Counted from the stretch's first letter, positions 41,704-50,839 are shown. The stretch is 64,000 bases of DNA from Bog-473 sp963764305 (GCA_963764305.1 CAVXSD010000010.1:682001-746000); one strand, 5' to 3'. Made by a program: numbers and translations. Notes: generated by a model from the letters alone, not told the origin.

Positions 41704-42658
41704 CTACGCGACGCCGCCGTCACCGACCATGGCGCGGTAGATCCGTTCGAGGTCCTCGAGCGTGGCGAATTCCACGACCAGGCGGCCCCGCCGGTTCTGG
41801 ATGTCGACCTTGACGCGCGTGTTCAGATAGGTCGACAAGAGATCCTCGAGCTCGAGCACGCCGGGCTCCGGCAGTTTGCGCACGGAGGCCCGGCGACCGA
41901 CCGGTTCGGTGGTACCTGAGGTGACACCCTTGGCCGGCGGCGGTTCGTCCGGGGTGTCCGGCTGATCGGGGACGACCCTGAGCTCGGAGCCCCCCTGCCG
42001 CACCAGGTCCTCCACGGCACGAACCGTCAACCCCTCCTCGATCACCCGCTCGACCAGCTTCTCCTGCAAGGCCCGGTCGGGCGTCCCGAGCAGGGCGCGG
42101 GCATGGCCCGCCGAGATTGTGCGCTCGGCCAGGGCCCGTTGGGCTCCCGCCGGCAGCTGCAGGAGCCGCAGGGTGTTGGTCACCGTCGCCCTGCCCTTGC
42201 CCATCCGGGACGCCACCTGCTCATGGGTCAGGCCGAACTCGTCGATGAGCTGCTGGTAGGCGGCGGCTTCCTCCAGGGCGTTGAGGTCCTCCCGGTGGAG
42301 GTTCTCGACCAACGCCTGCTCCAGGCTGGCCACGTCGTCGGCTACCTGAACCAGGACGGGGATCGTCTGCAGGCCGCCGCGCCGCGCCGCCGCGCCAGCG
42401 CCGCTCCCCCGCGATGAGCTCGTAGCTGTCTTCCTCGTCCTCGAGCTGACGCACCAGCACCGGCTGGAGGAGCCCCACCTCGCGGATGGAGGTGGCCAGC
42501 GCCGCCATGGACTCCTCGTCGAAGTGGCTCCGGGGCTGGAAGGCGTTGGGCCGGATGTGCGAGATGGGCACGACCCGGAGCAGGGAGTCGGACTCCCCTG
42601 TCGACTCACCCGGGATCAAGGCACTCAGGCCCTTACCGAGACCGCTGCGGCGCGCCAT
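41704..42658 (-). pseudogene. parB: Chromosome partitioning protein ParB, frameshifted
   Basis: ParB binds parS sites near the origin and spreads as a CTP-dependent clamp. The N-terminus (MARRSGLGKGLSALIPG, then HIRPNAFQPRSHFDEESM and YELIAGERRWR) is in one frame. The rest, from GLQTIPVLVQVADD through QALVENLHREDLNALEEA and the HTH (LTHEQVASRMGKGRATVTNTLRLL) to the dimerisation tail, is in another. One extra base in the GCGGCGGCGCGGCGCGG tract at 42371-42400 explains it. ParB is usually important for viability, so a consensus error is likely. Its start overlaps the end of parA by 26 bases, as expected for the operon. Confidence 0.9.
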
Positions 42659-44000
42659 CGCTCACCTCCTTGGCCAGCTCGCGGTAGGCCACGGCACCTC
42701 GCGAGGCAGGATCGAACACCGTGATGGGCTGCCCGAAGGAGGGCGCTTCGGACAGGCGGACCGTACGGGGGATCACGGAACGGCAGACCCGCTCCGAGAA
42801 GTGCACGCGGACCTCGTTGGCCACGTCGACGGAGAGCCGGGTCCGAGCGTCGTACATGGTCAGCACGATCGTGGTCACCTCGAGAGCCTGGTTCAAGTTG
42901 GTCGAGACCAGATTGACGTTGCGCAGCAGCTGGCTAAGACCCTCGAGGGCGTAGTACTCGCACTGGATCGGGACGAGCACCTCGTCGGCGGCGGCCAGGC
43001 CGTTGACGGTGATGAGACCCAACGACGGCGGACAGTCGATCAGAACGAAGTCGAAATCGTCCACGACGGTGTCAATGGCCCGCTTCAGCTTGAGCTCCCG
43101 ACTGAACGCCGGGACGAGCTCGATCTCGACGCCGGCCAGGTCGATGGTGGCCGGGGCCACGAAGAGGTTCTTGACGCTGGTCGGCTCGACGCAGTCTTCC
43201 AGCGGCTGCTCCCGCATGATGACGTCGTACATGGAGAGCTCGAAGTTGCGGGCCTCCACGCCGAGTCCGGTCGTGGCGTTGGCCTGCGGGTCCAGATCGA
43301 CGACGAGTACCCGGTAGTCCAACTCGGCCAGGGCCGCTCCGAGGTTGACCGTCGTGGTGGTCTTCCCGACTCCGCCCTTCTGGTTGGCGATGGCGATCAC
43401 CCTGGGCAGCTCCCGGGGAGCCGGCTTCGATCCATTCAACAGCTCCGTGGCGTCGTTCCCGATGGACGGGGCTCGCATGGTGGCTTTGGCCGTCGGAGGC
43501 GGGTTCCGGGCGGGAGCGGGGGCCGGGGCGGGTTCCGGTTCGGTGACCACCGCCGGGGGTGCCCCGGCGCTCGTCGCCGGGTCTCCGGCTCGGGTCTCCG
43601 TCGCTGCGGCCGGGGGGACCGAGGTGGGGGAGTCCGGGGCGTCCGGGTGGACCGGCTCGGCGACGGCAGCGGCAGTAGCAGCGGCAGTGGCCGACGGGCC
43701 GTTCTGAGCGGGTGGGCCAGCCACGCCGGTGTCGACCCGGCTCAGAGACACGTCTGGAGCGGGGGGCGTCTGGGCGGCCGGAGCGGGCTGGGCGCTCTCG
43801 GAAGATGGCGCATTCCCCTGGGGAGAGGGAGCAGGTGCCGGATCTCCCGGGCCGACCGTGTCAGGGGCGGCCGCGCCCGGTTCGGTGTTCAGGGTCGTCA
43901 CCGGATCGGCAGGGTGGGATCCCTCCCGGTCGGAGGGGAGGTCCGCCGGTCCCGATTCAGCTGTCTCGGAGCGGTCCTTCTCCCTGCGCCTGATGCGCAT
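42633..44000 (-). CDS. parA: Chromosome partitioning ATPase ParA with long N-terminal extension
   Basis: The C-terminal ~265 residues are a ParA/Soj ATPase: deviant Walker A ANQKGGVGKTTTTVNLG, VLVVDLDPQANATTGLG, VLIDCPPSLGLITVNGL and VPIQCEYYALEGLSQLL. It positions origins by interacting with ParB. The first ~190 residues are rich in Pro, Ala, Thr and Glu and look disordered. ATG 44000 is the longest start; ATG 43478 (MRAPSIGNDATELL) would give a 281-residue protein of normal size. The extension keeps coding-like codon use, so it may be translated. Two parS-like sites lie just upstream. Confidence 0.93.
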   Translation of the reverse strand: MRIRRREKDRSETAESGPADLPSDREGSHPADPVTTLNTEPGAAAPDTVGPGDPAPAPSPQGNAPSSESAQPAPAAQTPPAPDVSLSRVDTGVAGPPAQNGPSATAAATAAAVAEPVHPDAPDSPTSVPPAAATETRAGDPATSAGAPPAVVTEPEPAPAPAPARNPPPTAKATMRAPSIGNDATELLNGSKPAPRELPRVIAIANQKGGVGKTTTTVNLGAALAELDYRVLVVDLDPQANATTGLGVEARNFELSMYDVIMREQPLEDCVEPTSVKNLFVAPATIDLAGVEIELVPAFSRELKLKRAIDTVVDDFDFVLIDCPPSLGLITVNGLAAADEVLVPIQCEYYALEGLSQLLRNVNLVSTNLNQALEVTTIVLTMYDARTRLSVDVANEVRVHFSERVCRSVIPRTVRLSEAPSFGQPITVFDPASRGAVAYRELAKEVSDGAPQRSR

Positions 44001-44074
44001 CAGGCAGGAACTCCGGATCGCCGCCGCACGGGCCTATCCTGGCCTGCCGACGTCCCGAGGTCAAGAGTTGCAAT

Positions 44075-44090
44075 TGTTCCACGTGAAACC
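44075..44090 (+). promoter_or_regulatory. parS-like site 1
   Basis: TGTTCCACGTGAAACC matches the bacterial parS consensus at 14 of 16 positions. It lies in the rsmG-parA gap. Confidence 0.75.
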
Positions 44091-44120
44091 TTGGGTTGAG
44101 GGGCCCCCGCCGGAACGCCC

Positions 44121-44136
44121 GGTTCCACGTGGAACA
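44121..44136 (+). promoter_or_regulatory. parS-like site 2
   Basis: GGTTCCACGTGGAACA contains the perfect palindrome GTTCCACGTGGAAC, centred 46 bases from site 1. It differs from the usual parS by symmetric C/G changes. Confidence 0.7.
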
Positions 44137-44165
44137 CCGCCCTATGACAGATCCCGTGGTCGCGC

Positions 44166-44840
44166 TCAGAAGAGGGGTCGCTTGGCCGGGACGCCGTTTC
44201 GCCGGGGAAAGCGGTCCGGGCACGGTCCCGCCTGGCGGAGCGTCCGGTACTCGAATCCCTCGTGGACCACCTCGGCGGGCTCCAATCCGAGCTGGAGGAG
44301 CTCGGCCGCGGGCCAGCGGGATCCCAGGTCAGTCTCGGGGTCAGTCTCGGGACCCGTCCGGGGAGGTTCGGAGACGATCAGCCAGCCTCCGACCCGGAGC
44401 AGCGGCGCGGCGCACTCGGCCACCACGGCTGGGCGTCCGAAGGAACGGGCCATGGCCCCGTCGAACCCGGCTCTCAGGCCCTGCTGGCGCCCACAGACCT
44501 CTGCCCGCTCCTCGAGGACCGTCACCCGGCCCCCAAGTCCCAGACGGTCCACCGCACGACGCAGGAAGGCAGCCCGGCGGCCGTTGGCCTCGAGCAGCGC
44601 CACCGAGGCGTCCGGCCAGCCGCCGGCCACCACCAGCCCGGGCAGCCCTCCTCCCGAGCCAAGGTCTACGAGGGTGGCGGGTCCGGCGGGCGCCAGGCGG
44701 CGCGCGATGGCGGCGAAGCCTTCGGCGTGTTCGAGTTGGGGCTCGATCGGCCCCGGACCCAGGAAGCCTGCGGCACGGGCCTCGCTGAGGAGCTGATGGA
44801 GCACGGTGGGGGAGCGGCCCCCTTCGTCTGCGCCGGGCAC
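44166..44840 (-). CDS. rsmG: 16S rRNA (guanine527-N7)-methyltransferase RsmG
   Basis: This 224-residue SAM-dependent enzyme methylates G527 of 16S rRNA. It has the SAM motif TLVDLGSGGGLPGLVVA, LLEANGRRAAFLRRAV, GLGGRVTVLEERAE, and the family element DGAMARSFGRPAVVAECA. The start is GTG 44840, ten bases after the jag stop. The N-terminal part is slightly short compared with typical RsmG. It stands between jag and parA, the usual order. Confidence 0.9.
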   Translation of the reverse strand: MPGADEGGRSPTVLHQLLSEARAAGFLGPGPIEPQLEHAEGFAAIARRLAPAGPATLVDLGSGGGLPGLVVAGGWPDASVALLEANGRRAAFLRRAVDRLGLGGRVTVLEERAEVCGRQQGLRAGFDGAMARSFGRPAVVAECAAPLLRVGGWLIVSEPPRTGPETDPETDLGSRWPAAELLQLGLEPAEVVHEGFEYRTLRQAGPCPDRFPRRNGVPAKRPLF

Positions 44841-44850
44841 CGGCGCCGGA

Positions 44851-45831
44851 TCAGCCCGCCGGAGCGATGACGATGTGGCGGTTGGGATCCTCGCCCTCGG
44901 AGCGGGTCTCGACCCCGGCCAGCTCGTTGATGGCGTCGTGCACGGTCTTGCGGTCGGCCGGATTCATAGGCTCGAGAGCCTTCTCCTGTCCCGACGCCAG
45001 GACCTCCTCCGCAATCTGGACGCTGAACCGCGTGAGCGCCGCCGAGCGACGCTCCCGGTACCCGGCCACGTCCACCAGGATGCGATCGGTGCGCGACGGG
45101 CATTGGCGTTGCACCACCGCCCGGGTCAGGTCCTGTAGGGCCGTCAGGGTGGAGCCCCGGGGTCCCACGAGAATTCCGAGGTCGTCACCGAGGGCGGCGA
45201 TCTCGACCGTGTCCTCGTCGAGCAGACGGGTCTCCACGGTCCCTTGCATGCCGAACTCGCCCAGGAGGCCTGCCACGAAGGCCCGCCCGGCCTCGCCCTG
45301 CTCTTCGAGCGTCATTCCTTCGGCCATGTCCACTGTCTCCTTCGGTTCGGTGCTCCGCTGTTTCTCGCCTGCCGGCCCCCTCGAGCCGTTCCTCGAGCCT
45401 TCCATCGTTGCGGCTCCGCTCCCCGGCGCCTTGGAGCGATTGCGGCGTCGTCGGGCCGAGCGGCTGGTCCCGGTGCCGGCGGACCCCGGGCCCGAGCCGT
45501 TGGCCCCGTCCCGACTACTGCCGCCCCCGCTGCTCCCCGATGATCCCCCCGGGGCCGCACCCTGACCGCCCTGTCGGCTCCGTTGGCCACCCTGGCCACC
45601 CTGGCGACCGGATCGGCTTCCGCTCCGCCGCGTCCTCTCCCGGCGGGGCCGGGCACCGACCGGTTGGACCCGTGCCCGCACCCTGGCTTCGACCCTGACC
45701 CGTCCGAAGAGGCCTGTCTTGGGCTCGGACACCACGATCACCTCGGCGTCGCCCACGGCAACCCCGAGTTGGTCCAGGGCCTGCTCAGTCGCTTCCTCGA
45801 CGGTCTTGCCCGCCACCTCAACCCACTCCAC
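44851..45831 (-). CDS. jag: Jag/KhpB RNA-binding protein
   Basis: The 326-residue protein has the Jag N-terminal domain (EVAGKTVEEATEQALDQLGV, VSEPKTGLFGRVRVEARV), then about 110 residues of Gly/Ser/Arg-rich disordered linker, a KH domain (VEIAALGDDLGILVGPRG) and an R3H domain (RTDRILVDVAGYRERR). Jag (KhpB) binds RNA with KhpA and affects cell elongation and division. It starts three bases after yidC, and its position next to yidC is standard. Confidence 0.92.
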   Translation of the reverse strand: MEWVEVAGKTVEEATEQALDQLGVAVGDAEVIVVSEPKTGLFGRVRVEARVRARVQPVGARPRRERTRRSGSRSGRQGGQGGQRSRQGGQGAAPGGSSGSSGGGSSRDGANGSGPGSAGTGTSRSARRRRNRSKAPGSGAATMEGSRNGSRGPAGEKQRSTEPKETVDMAEGMTLEEQGEAGRAFVAGLLGEFGMQGTVETRLLDEDTVEIAALGDDLGILVGPRGSTLTALQDLTRAVVQRQCPSRTDRILVDVAGYRERRSAALTRFSVQIAEEVLASGQEKALEPMNPADRKTVHDAINELAGVETRSEGEDPNRHIVIAPAG

Positions 45832-45834
45832 GCG

Positions 45835-47010
45835 CTATCGAGCCTTTCTGGTCCGTTTCGAGCGCGACCGGGGATGGGACTTCGGCACCGGGGCATCTTG
45901 GGCGCTGTCGCTCGCTGCCTTGCCGTTCGTCGTTCGCTTCCCTGCGGCCGGCTTCCTCCCGTTCGCGGGAGCCCGCCCATTGCCCTTCGAGGCGTTCTTC
46001 GCCGGCGGCAGCGTCGCCTTGGCCGCCGCCGTGCCGTCCGTGGCCGTCGACGTCTTCTTGGCCGGCTTCGGGGGAGGCGGTTTCTCCTTCTTGTCCTCCT
46101 TGGCCTTGTCCTCCTTGGCCGAACCGATCTCACGCTCGGCGGCGACCGGCGTCACCATCCCGGTGCGGAACATCACTTCTTGTGTCCCGATCCGCATCGC
46201 CGATGAGACCACCATGTAAATGGTTGCTCCGGCGGGCACTCTCAGGTAAATGACGCCGAAAATAATAGGGAAGAACTTCTGCATGGTTTGCATCTGTGGA
46301 TTCGCCGCTGCAGCCTGAGGATTGCGGCTATTCATCTGCTTCATTTGGTAGTACTGCAGGAACATCGCCGCAGCAATAAGGACCAGATAGGGGATCACCA
46401 AAACAGCCTGGCTGGCGCTCGTGATCACCTCATGCGTGAAGGGATTCATCGTGTGATTCGAGAATGGATAGGACGACAAATCCATCCCGAACCACCAATG
46501 CATTTGGCCCTGACTTAGGACCAAATCATGATGCATTTGGGAATTCGTCGGGATGTACTTTGGAGCTCCAACGACGATCTTGTGCCCGTTGACCACCTTG
46601 CTCGTCGTCGTCGACAACCCACGAATCAGCGTGTAGAGAACGATGAGGAAGGGCATCTGCAGGAGGCTCGGGAGGCAGGCCCCGAACGGGCTCGTCCCGT
46701 TCTCCTTGTAGAGCTTCATCATCTCCCGGTTGAGCTCTTCCCGGTTCTCCGGGCCCTTGTACTTGGCCTGGAGCTTCTTCATCTCGGGCTGCAGCCGTTG
46801 CATCGCCAACATCGACTTGGTGCTCTTCACCGTGACCGGCGTCAGGGCCAGCATGATGAGGATCGTCAGGCCCGTGATGGCGAACCCGTAGTTGGGCCAG
46901 ACGGAGTAAAGGCCGGCCAGGATGTACCCGAAGAGTTCGAAGAGGGGGTGGAAGATCTCCCCGATCAGCTTGAACAGGGAATTCTCGCCCAGGAGGAGGT
47001 GGCTCAGCAC
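45835..47010 (-). CDS. yidC: Membrane protein insertase YidC
   Basis: This 391-residue insertase places proteins into the membrane with or without Sec. The membrane core has AITGLTILIMLALTPVTVKSTKS, QPEMKKLQAKYKG, FGACLPSLLQMPFLIVLYTLIRG, and the later helices IPYLVLIAAAMFLQYYQ and MQKFFPIIFGVIYLRVPAGATIYMVVS. A Lys/Pro/Ala-rich cytoplasmic tail of about 95 residues follows. Roughly 46200-46600 is much poorer in GC (about 50%) than the rest. It overlaps yidD by seven bases. Confidence 0.94.
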   Translation of the reverse strand: MLSHLLLGENSLFKLIGEIFHPLFELFGYILAGLYSVWPNYGFAITGLTILIMLALTPVTVKSTKSMLAMQRLQPEMKKLQAKYKGPENREELNREMMKLYKENGTSPFGACLPSLLQMPFLIVLYTLIRGLSTTTSKVVNGHKIVVGAPKYIPTNSQMHHDLVLSQGQMHWWFGMDLSSYPFSNHTMNPFTHEVITSASQAVLVIPYLVLIAAAMFLQYYQMKQMNSRNPQAAAANPQMQTMQKFFPIIFGVIYLRVPAGATIYMVVSSAMRIGTQEVMFRTGMVTPVAAEREIGSAKEDKAKEDKKEKPPPPKPAKKTSTATDGTAAAKATLPPAKNASKGNGRAPANGRKPAAGKRTTNGKAASDSAQDAPVPKSHPRSRSKRTRKAR

Positions 47011-47273
47011 GGACGGCTCCCTTCATGGGCGTGGACCCGAACGGGGACGAGGTCCACGCCGTGCGGCCCGAAGGGACGGCAGCGCAAGAGGCGCCGGGCG
47101 CTCAGGGCCAGGCCCCGCCAGAAGCCGTGGACGCTGAACGCCTCCACGGCGTAGGTGGAGCAGCTCGGGTAGAAGCGGCAGGGCGAAATCCGGCCGGAGG
47201 CCGCACCTTGATAGGCGGTGACCAGGGCAATCGCGGCGCGCGACGGGCCGGCCCTGGGTGGCGGGCGTGTCAC
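47004..47273 (-). CDS. yidD: Membrane protein insertion efficiency factor YidD
   Basis: This 89-residue protein shows the YidD signature: LVTAYQGAASGRISPCRFYPSCSTYAVEA, then FSVHGFWRGLALSARRLLRCRPFGPHGVDLVP. The three conserved cysteines in this region are present. It assists YidC. The start is GTG 47273, directly after the rnpA stop, and the end overlaps yidC by seven bases. Confidence 0.93.
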   Translation of the reverse strand: MTRPPPRAGPSRAAIALVTAYQGAASGRISPCRFYPSCSTYAVEAFSVHGFWRGLALSARRLLRCRPFGPHGVDLVPVRVHAHEGSRPC

Positions 47274-47630
47274 TCATGCGACCCGTCCTCGACCGGCCTC
47301 GAGGAGCGCCGTCGCCACGTCCTGCCGGAACGCCGACGGCGCCAGTGCGGCCGCACCGGGCTCGAGCCGCACCAGGTAGGTCCCCCGGGGCAGGGTCGGC
47401 GCCTCGGCCCGGACGATTTCGCGGGCGCGCCGCCGGAGCGAATTCCTGACGACTGCACCGCCACACTGGCGGCCAATTGCGTATGCGACCTGGGGGAACA
47501 CACCGATCTCCCCTTTCTCGGCCGGGACGAATGTCGCCCGCACAGGGCCACTGGCCCCACGCGCCCGTGAGCGCTGCAGCTCGGCGAACGCCGCGTGGCG
47601 GGTGATGCGTCCGACCGTCCGTACAGGCAC
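47274..47630 (-). CDS. rnpA: Ribonuclease P protein component
   Basis: This 118-residue basic protein binds the RNase P RNA and helps trim tRNA 5' ends. The N-terminal VGRITRHAAFAELQRS and the RNR-like signature QCGGAVVRNSLRRRAREIVR identify it. It lies eight bases after rpmH, the universal arrangement, and its stop precedes the yidD GTG directly. Confidence 0.93.
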   Translation of the reverse strand: MPVRTVGRITRHAAFAELQRSRARGASGPVRATFVPAEKGEIGVFPQVAYAIGRQCGGAVVRNSLRRRAREIVRAEAPTLPRGTYLVRLEPGAAALAPSAFRQDVATALLEAGRGRVA

Positions 47631-47638
47631 TCGAGCCT

Positions 47639-47773
47639 TCAGACGGTGAGACGGTGGCGCCCCTTGAGCCGCCGCGACTTCAAGATGGCCCGACCCGCGC
47701 GCGTGGACATGCGCTTGCGGAACCCGTGGGTACGAGCCCTTTTCCGGGTGTTGGGTTGGTAAGTGCGCTTCAC
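47639..47773 (-). CDS. rpmH: 50S ribosomal protein L34
   Basis: This 44-residue L34 reads MKRTYQPNTRKRARTHGF-like at the start and ends in GRAILKSRRLKGRHRLTV. The start codon is GTG at 47773. It heads the rpmH-rnpA-yidD-yidC-jag-rsmG group, divergent from dnaA. Confidence 0.95.
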   Translation of the reverse strand: MKRTYQPNTRKRARTHGFRKRMSTRAGRAILKSRRLKGRHRLTV

Positions 47774-48018
47774 GTCAATTCAGCCTTTCGCGACGACCGT
47801 GCGGCATCCGGAGCCGGTTCGTCGCAGGTTCCATGCCTCGGCCTTCGAGTCGATTACGGCCGGCGGCGGCGAGTCCTGCCATGTTAGGCGCGATTTGCCG
47901 ATGGGCTCTAGTCGCATCGTCTGGCACGGTGTACGTTCGACCAATTACCCGCACCGAGGATCGTTCCGAACATGTCGCCTGGACGCCGAGGGGGGAGAAG
48001 GGGCGTTCGGACGGAGCG

Positions 48019-49404
48019 GTGACCCAGGCAGGAGATCTTTGGACACGATGCACCGGGTCTTTGCGCGACCAGGTGTCCGAGAGCACGTGGCAGCTCTGGC
48101 TCTCGGGCATCGAGCCTGTGGCCTTCGCTGATGGTGAGTTCGTGCTGTCCGTCCCCAACGGGCTCATCCGCGAGCGGGTGGAGTCGCGCTATCTCCCGAT
48201 GATCGAGGACACCCTGGCCAACGAGGTGGGATCCCCGGTCCGGGGTCGTCTCGAGGTCCAGGAGCCTGACCCGGCCGCCGCTGAGCCGAACACGGAGCAG
48301 GTCTTCGGCCTGCCTCCCGAGCCTGCGCCGCGGCCCCAGGCAGAGCCGGCCCGGACCGGGCGCGAATCGCCCGTGGTGCAGCTCGACACGAAATTCACCT
48401 TCGAGACGTTCGTCGCCGCCTCGTCGAACCGCCTGGCCCACGCCGCCGCCCAGGCCGTGGCGGAGACGCCCGGCCGTTCCTACAACCCCCTCTTCATCTA
48501 CGGGGACTCGGGCCTGGGCAAGACCCACCTCCTCCATGCCATCGGCAACTACGTCGCGGAGAATTATCCCCGCCGCAAGATCCTCTACGTCACCACCGAG
48601 ACGTTCATGAACGACTTCGTCGACTCCCTGCGGACCTCCACGACGCTGTCCTTCAAGCGGCGCTACCGCGACTGTGACGTCCTCCTCATCGACGACGTGC
48701 AGTTCATGGAGCGCAAAGAGGGCCTCCAAGAGGAGTTCTTCCACACCTACAACGACCTCAAGGGGGCCTCCAAGCAGATCGTCCTGACCTCCGACCGCCC
48801 GCCCAAGTCGATCGAGACCCTCGAGGACCGCCTCCGCAGCCGCTTCCTCTCCGGCCTCATCACCGAGATCGACCCTCCCGACCTCGAGACCCGCCTGGCC
48901 ATCCTCCGCTCCAAGTCGCTCAGCGAGCACCAGGAGGTGCCCGACGACGTCCTCGAGTTCATCGCGTCCCACGTCAAGGACAACATCCGCGAGCTCGAGG
49001 GCGCGCTGACCCGGATCTGCGCCTTCGCCAACCTCAACAAGGAGCCCATCTCCCTGGCCCAGGCCGAGCAGGTCCTCTCCGACCTCGTGCTGGCCGGCGA
49101 GCCCCGCCGCATCACGCCGCAGATGATCCTCGACGCCACCTCGGCGAGCTACGGCTTCTCGGTGGATGCCATCTGCGGCCCGAGCCGGACGCGGCCGCTC
49201 GTCACGGCCCGACAGGTCGCCATGTACCTGACGAGGGAGCTCACCGATTACAGCTATCCCGCCATCGGCCGTGTCTTCGGCAAGCGGGACCACACGACCG
49301 TGATCCATGCCGTGGACAAGATCGCCGGCCAGATGCAGGAGCGGCGACAGATCTACGAGCATGTCACCGAGCTCATCCAGAAGATCCGTGCCGGCTCGGC
49401 CTGA
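48019..49404 (+). CDS. dnaA: Chromosomal replication initiator DnaA
   Basis: This 461-residue initiator binds DnaA boxes and melts the origin. Domain I (LWTRCTGSLRDQVSESTWQLWLSGI) is followed by a short Pro-rich linker, the AAA+ domain with Walker A YGDSGLGKTH (about 161-170) and Walker B VLLIDDVQFME, sensor I LTSDRPP, and domain IV with the signature KRDHTTVIHAVDKI. GTG 48019 gives the normal N-terminus; the open frame further upstream to 47833 is not protein-like. The gene is divergent from rpmH. Confidence 0.95.
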   Translation: MTQAGDLWTRCTGSLRDQVSESTWQLWLSGIEPVAFADGEFVLSVPNGLIRERVESRYLPMIEDTLANEVGSPVRGRLEVQEPDPAAAEPNTEQVFGLPPEPAPRPQAEPARTGRESPVVQLDTKFTFETFVAASSNRLAHAAAQAVAETPGRSYNPLFIYGDSGLGKTHLLHAIGNYVAENYPRRKILYVTTETFMNDFVDSLRTSTTLSFKRRYRDCDVLLIDDVQFMERKEGLQEEFFHTYNDLKGASKQIVLTSDRPPKSIETLEDRLRSRFLSGLITEIDPPDLETRLAILRSKSLSEHQEVPDDVLEFIASHVKDNIRELEGALTRICAFANLNKEPISLAQAEQVLSDLVLAGEPRRITPQMILDATSASYGFSVDAICGPSRTRPLVTARQVAMYLTRELTDYSYPAIGRVFGKRDHTTVIHAVDKIAGQMQERRQIYEHVTELIQKIRAGSA

Positions 49405-49704
49405 GTCCCGGTCCCACTCCCACCCCGTCCGTCAAGTTGTGGTTTGCCCGGGGAAAAGGATGTGGACCATCCGGCTCACCCCTGGGGACCGTCTGCGGAC
49501 TTGTCCCCAGGCCGACCGACCAACCTCGGCGCGTACCATCGGGCCCACGCCGCACCCACAGTCCCATGGGGACGGTGGGGGTGGCGGCGAGCAGGGACCG
49601 GACCATGTCATCCACAATCCACACCCCTTACTACCTTTACTAGACACATATACCTCTCCCCTCACAATGAAGGATTGGGAAAACTCCCGAAAGGACTGGC
49701 GTCG
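49405..49704 (+). other. Probable origin of replication (oriC)
   Basis: The 300-base dnaA-dnaN gap holds near-match DnaA boxes: TGTGGACCA (49461), TTGTCCCCA (49501), TCATCCACA (49608) and CAATCCACA (49615). Next to them is the most AT-rich stretch nearby (about 49624-49660, with TTTACTAGACACATATACC). In actinobacteria oriC usually lies here. The boxes are few and imperfect, so the rpmH-dnaA gap may contribute. Confidence 0.5.
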
Positions 49705-50823
49705 GTGAAGTTCAGATCCGAGCGCGATGCACTCGTTGACATGCTGGCCACCGCGAGCCGGGCGGTTGGTGGCCGAGGTGGCTCGTCTCCGGTGCTCCTT
49801 GGCCTGCTCCTGACGTGCACCGGGAACTCCCTGTACGTCACCGGCACCGACCTCGATCTCACCATCCAAGTGACCGGCGAGGTGATCGGTATCACTGACG
49901 GGAGTTGTGTGATCCCGGCGCGCCTGTCCACCGACATCGTTCGGCGGCTCGAGCCCGGAGCGGTGACCTTCGCCGACCAGGGTGACCATATGACGATCAG
50001 CGCGGCCCGCTCGGCCTTCAAGCTCCACACCTATCCCGTGGTGGAGTTCCCGCCGGTGGGCAAGACGAGCGAGCCGATGACGCAGCTGTCGGAGGACGCG
50101 CTCGGGGAGGCGGTACGTCAGGTCGTGCGGGCGGCGTCGCATGACGACGGGCGCCCGCTGCTGACCGGCGTGCTGATCTCCCGCGTCGACGGGTCGATCC
50201 GCATGGTGGCGACCGACTCGTACCGGATGGCGATGCGCGATCTCCCCGGCGCCGAGACCCTCCCGGGCGAGGAGGATCTCCTGGTCCCGGCCCGCGCGCT
50301 GTCCGAGCTGCAGCGCCTGCCCACGGGCACCATCTCGGAGGGATCGGAGACCAACCGCGTGGGCGTCGCGACGAACAGCAACGAGATCACGTTCTGGCAG
50401 GGGAACGTGCAGATCAGCACCAGGCTCCTCGAAGGCCGGTACCCGGACTACAAGCAGCTGATCCCGGATCACTACCCGAACAGCCTGCACCTCGGGAAGG
50501 AGAGCTTCCTCGCCGCCCTGCGTCGGGTCCAGCTGTTGGTGCGCGACAACACGACGCCCGTCCGGCTCTCCATGCGACAGGGTGGGGTGGACCTGAGCGT
50601 CCAGAGCCAGGACGTCGGCGACGCCGCGGAGGCGGTGGACGGGGACTTCACCGGCGAGGACCTTGTCATCGCGTTCAACCCGGCGTACCTCATCGACGGC
50701 GTCGAGGCCGTGGCCGGCGACGAGGTGATCGTCGAGACGGCGGACGCGTCGCGCGCGGCGACGGTGCGGGGCGCCGAAGATCAGGACTTCCGCTACCTCC
50801 TGATGCCGGTCCGGGTCTCCTGA
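49705..50823 (+). CDS. dnaN: DNA polymerase III sliding clamp (beta)
   Basis: This 372-residue protein forms the ring-shaped clamp that tethers polymerase to DNA. Its three similar domains are visible, with FRSERDALVDMLATASRAV at the start, ATDSYRMAMRDLPG in the second and the C-terminal DFRYLLMPVRVS. The GTG at 49705 follows AAGGA at good spacing. It sits between oriC and recF in the standard order. Confidence 0.95.
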   Translation: MKFRSERDALVDMLATASRAVGGRGGSSPVLLGLLLTCTGNSLYVTGTDLDLTIQVTGEVIGITDGSCVIPARLSTDIVRRLEPGAVTFADQGDHMTISAARSAFKLHTYPVVEFPPVGKTSEPMTQLSEDALGEAVRQVVRAASHDDGRPLLTGVLISRVDGSIRMVATDSYRMAMRDLPGAETLPGEEDLLVPARALSELQRLPTGTISEGSETNRVGVATNSNEITFWQGNVQISTRLLEGRYPDYKQLIPDHYPNSLHLGKESFLAALRRVQLLVRDNTTPVRLSMRQGGVDLSVQSQDVGDAAEAVDGDFTGEDLVIAFNPAYLIDGVEAVAGDEVIVETADASRAATVRGAEDQDFRYLLMPVRVS

Positions 50824-50839
50824 ACGGCCTCCGGTTGCG

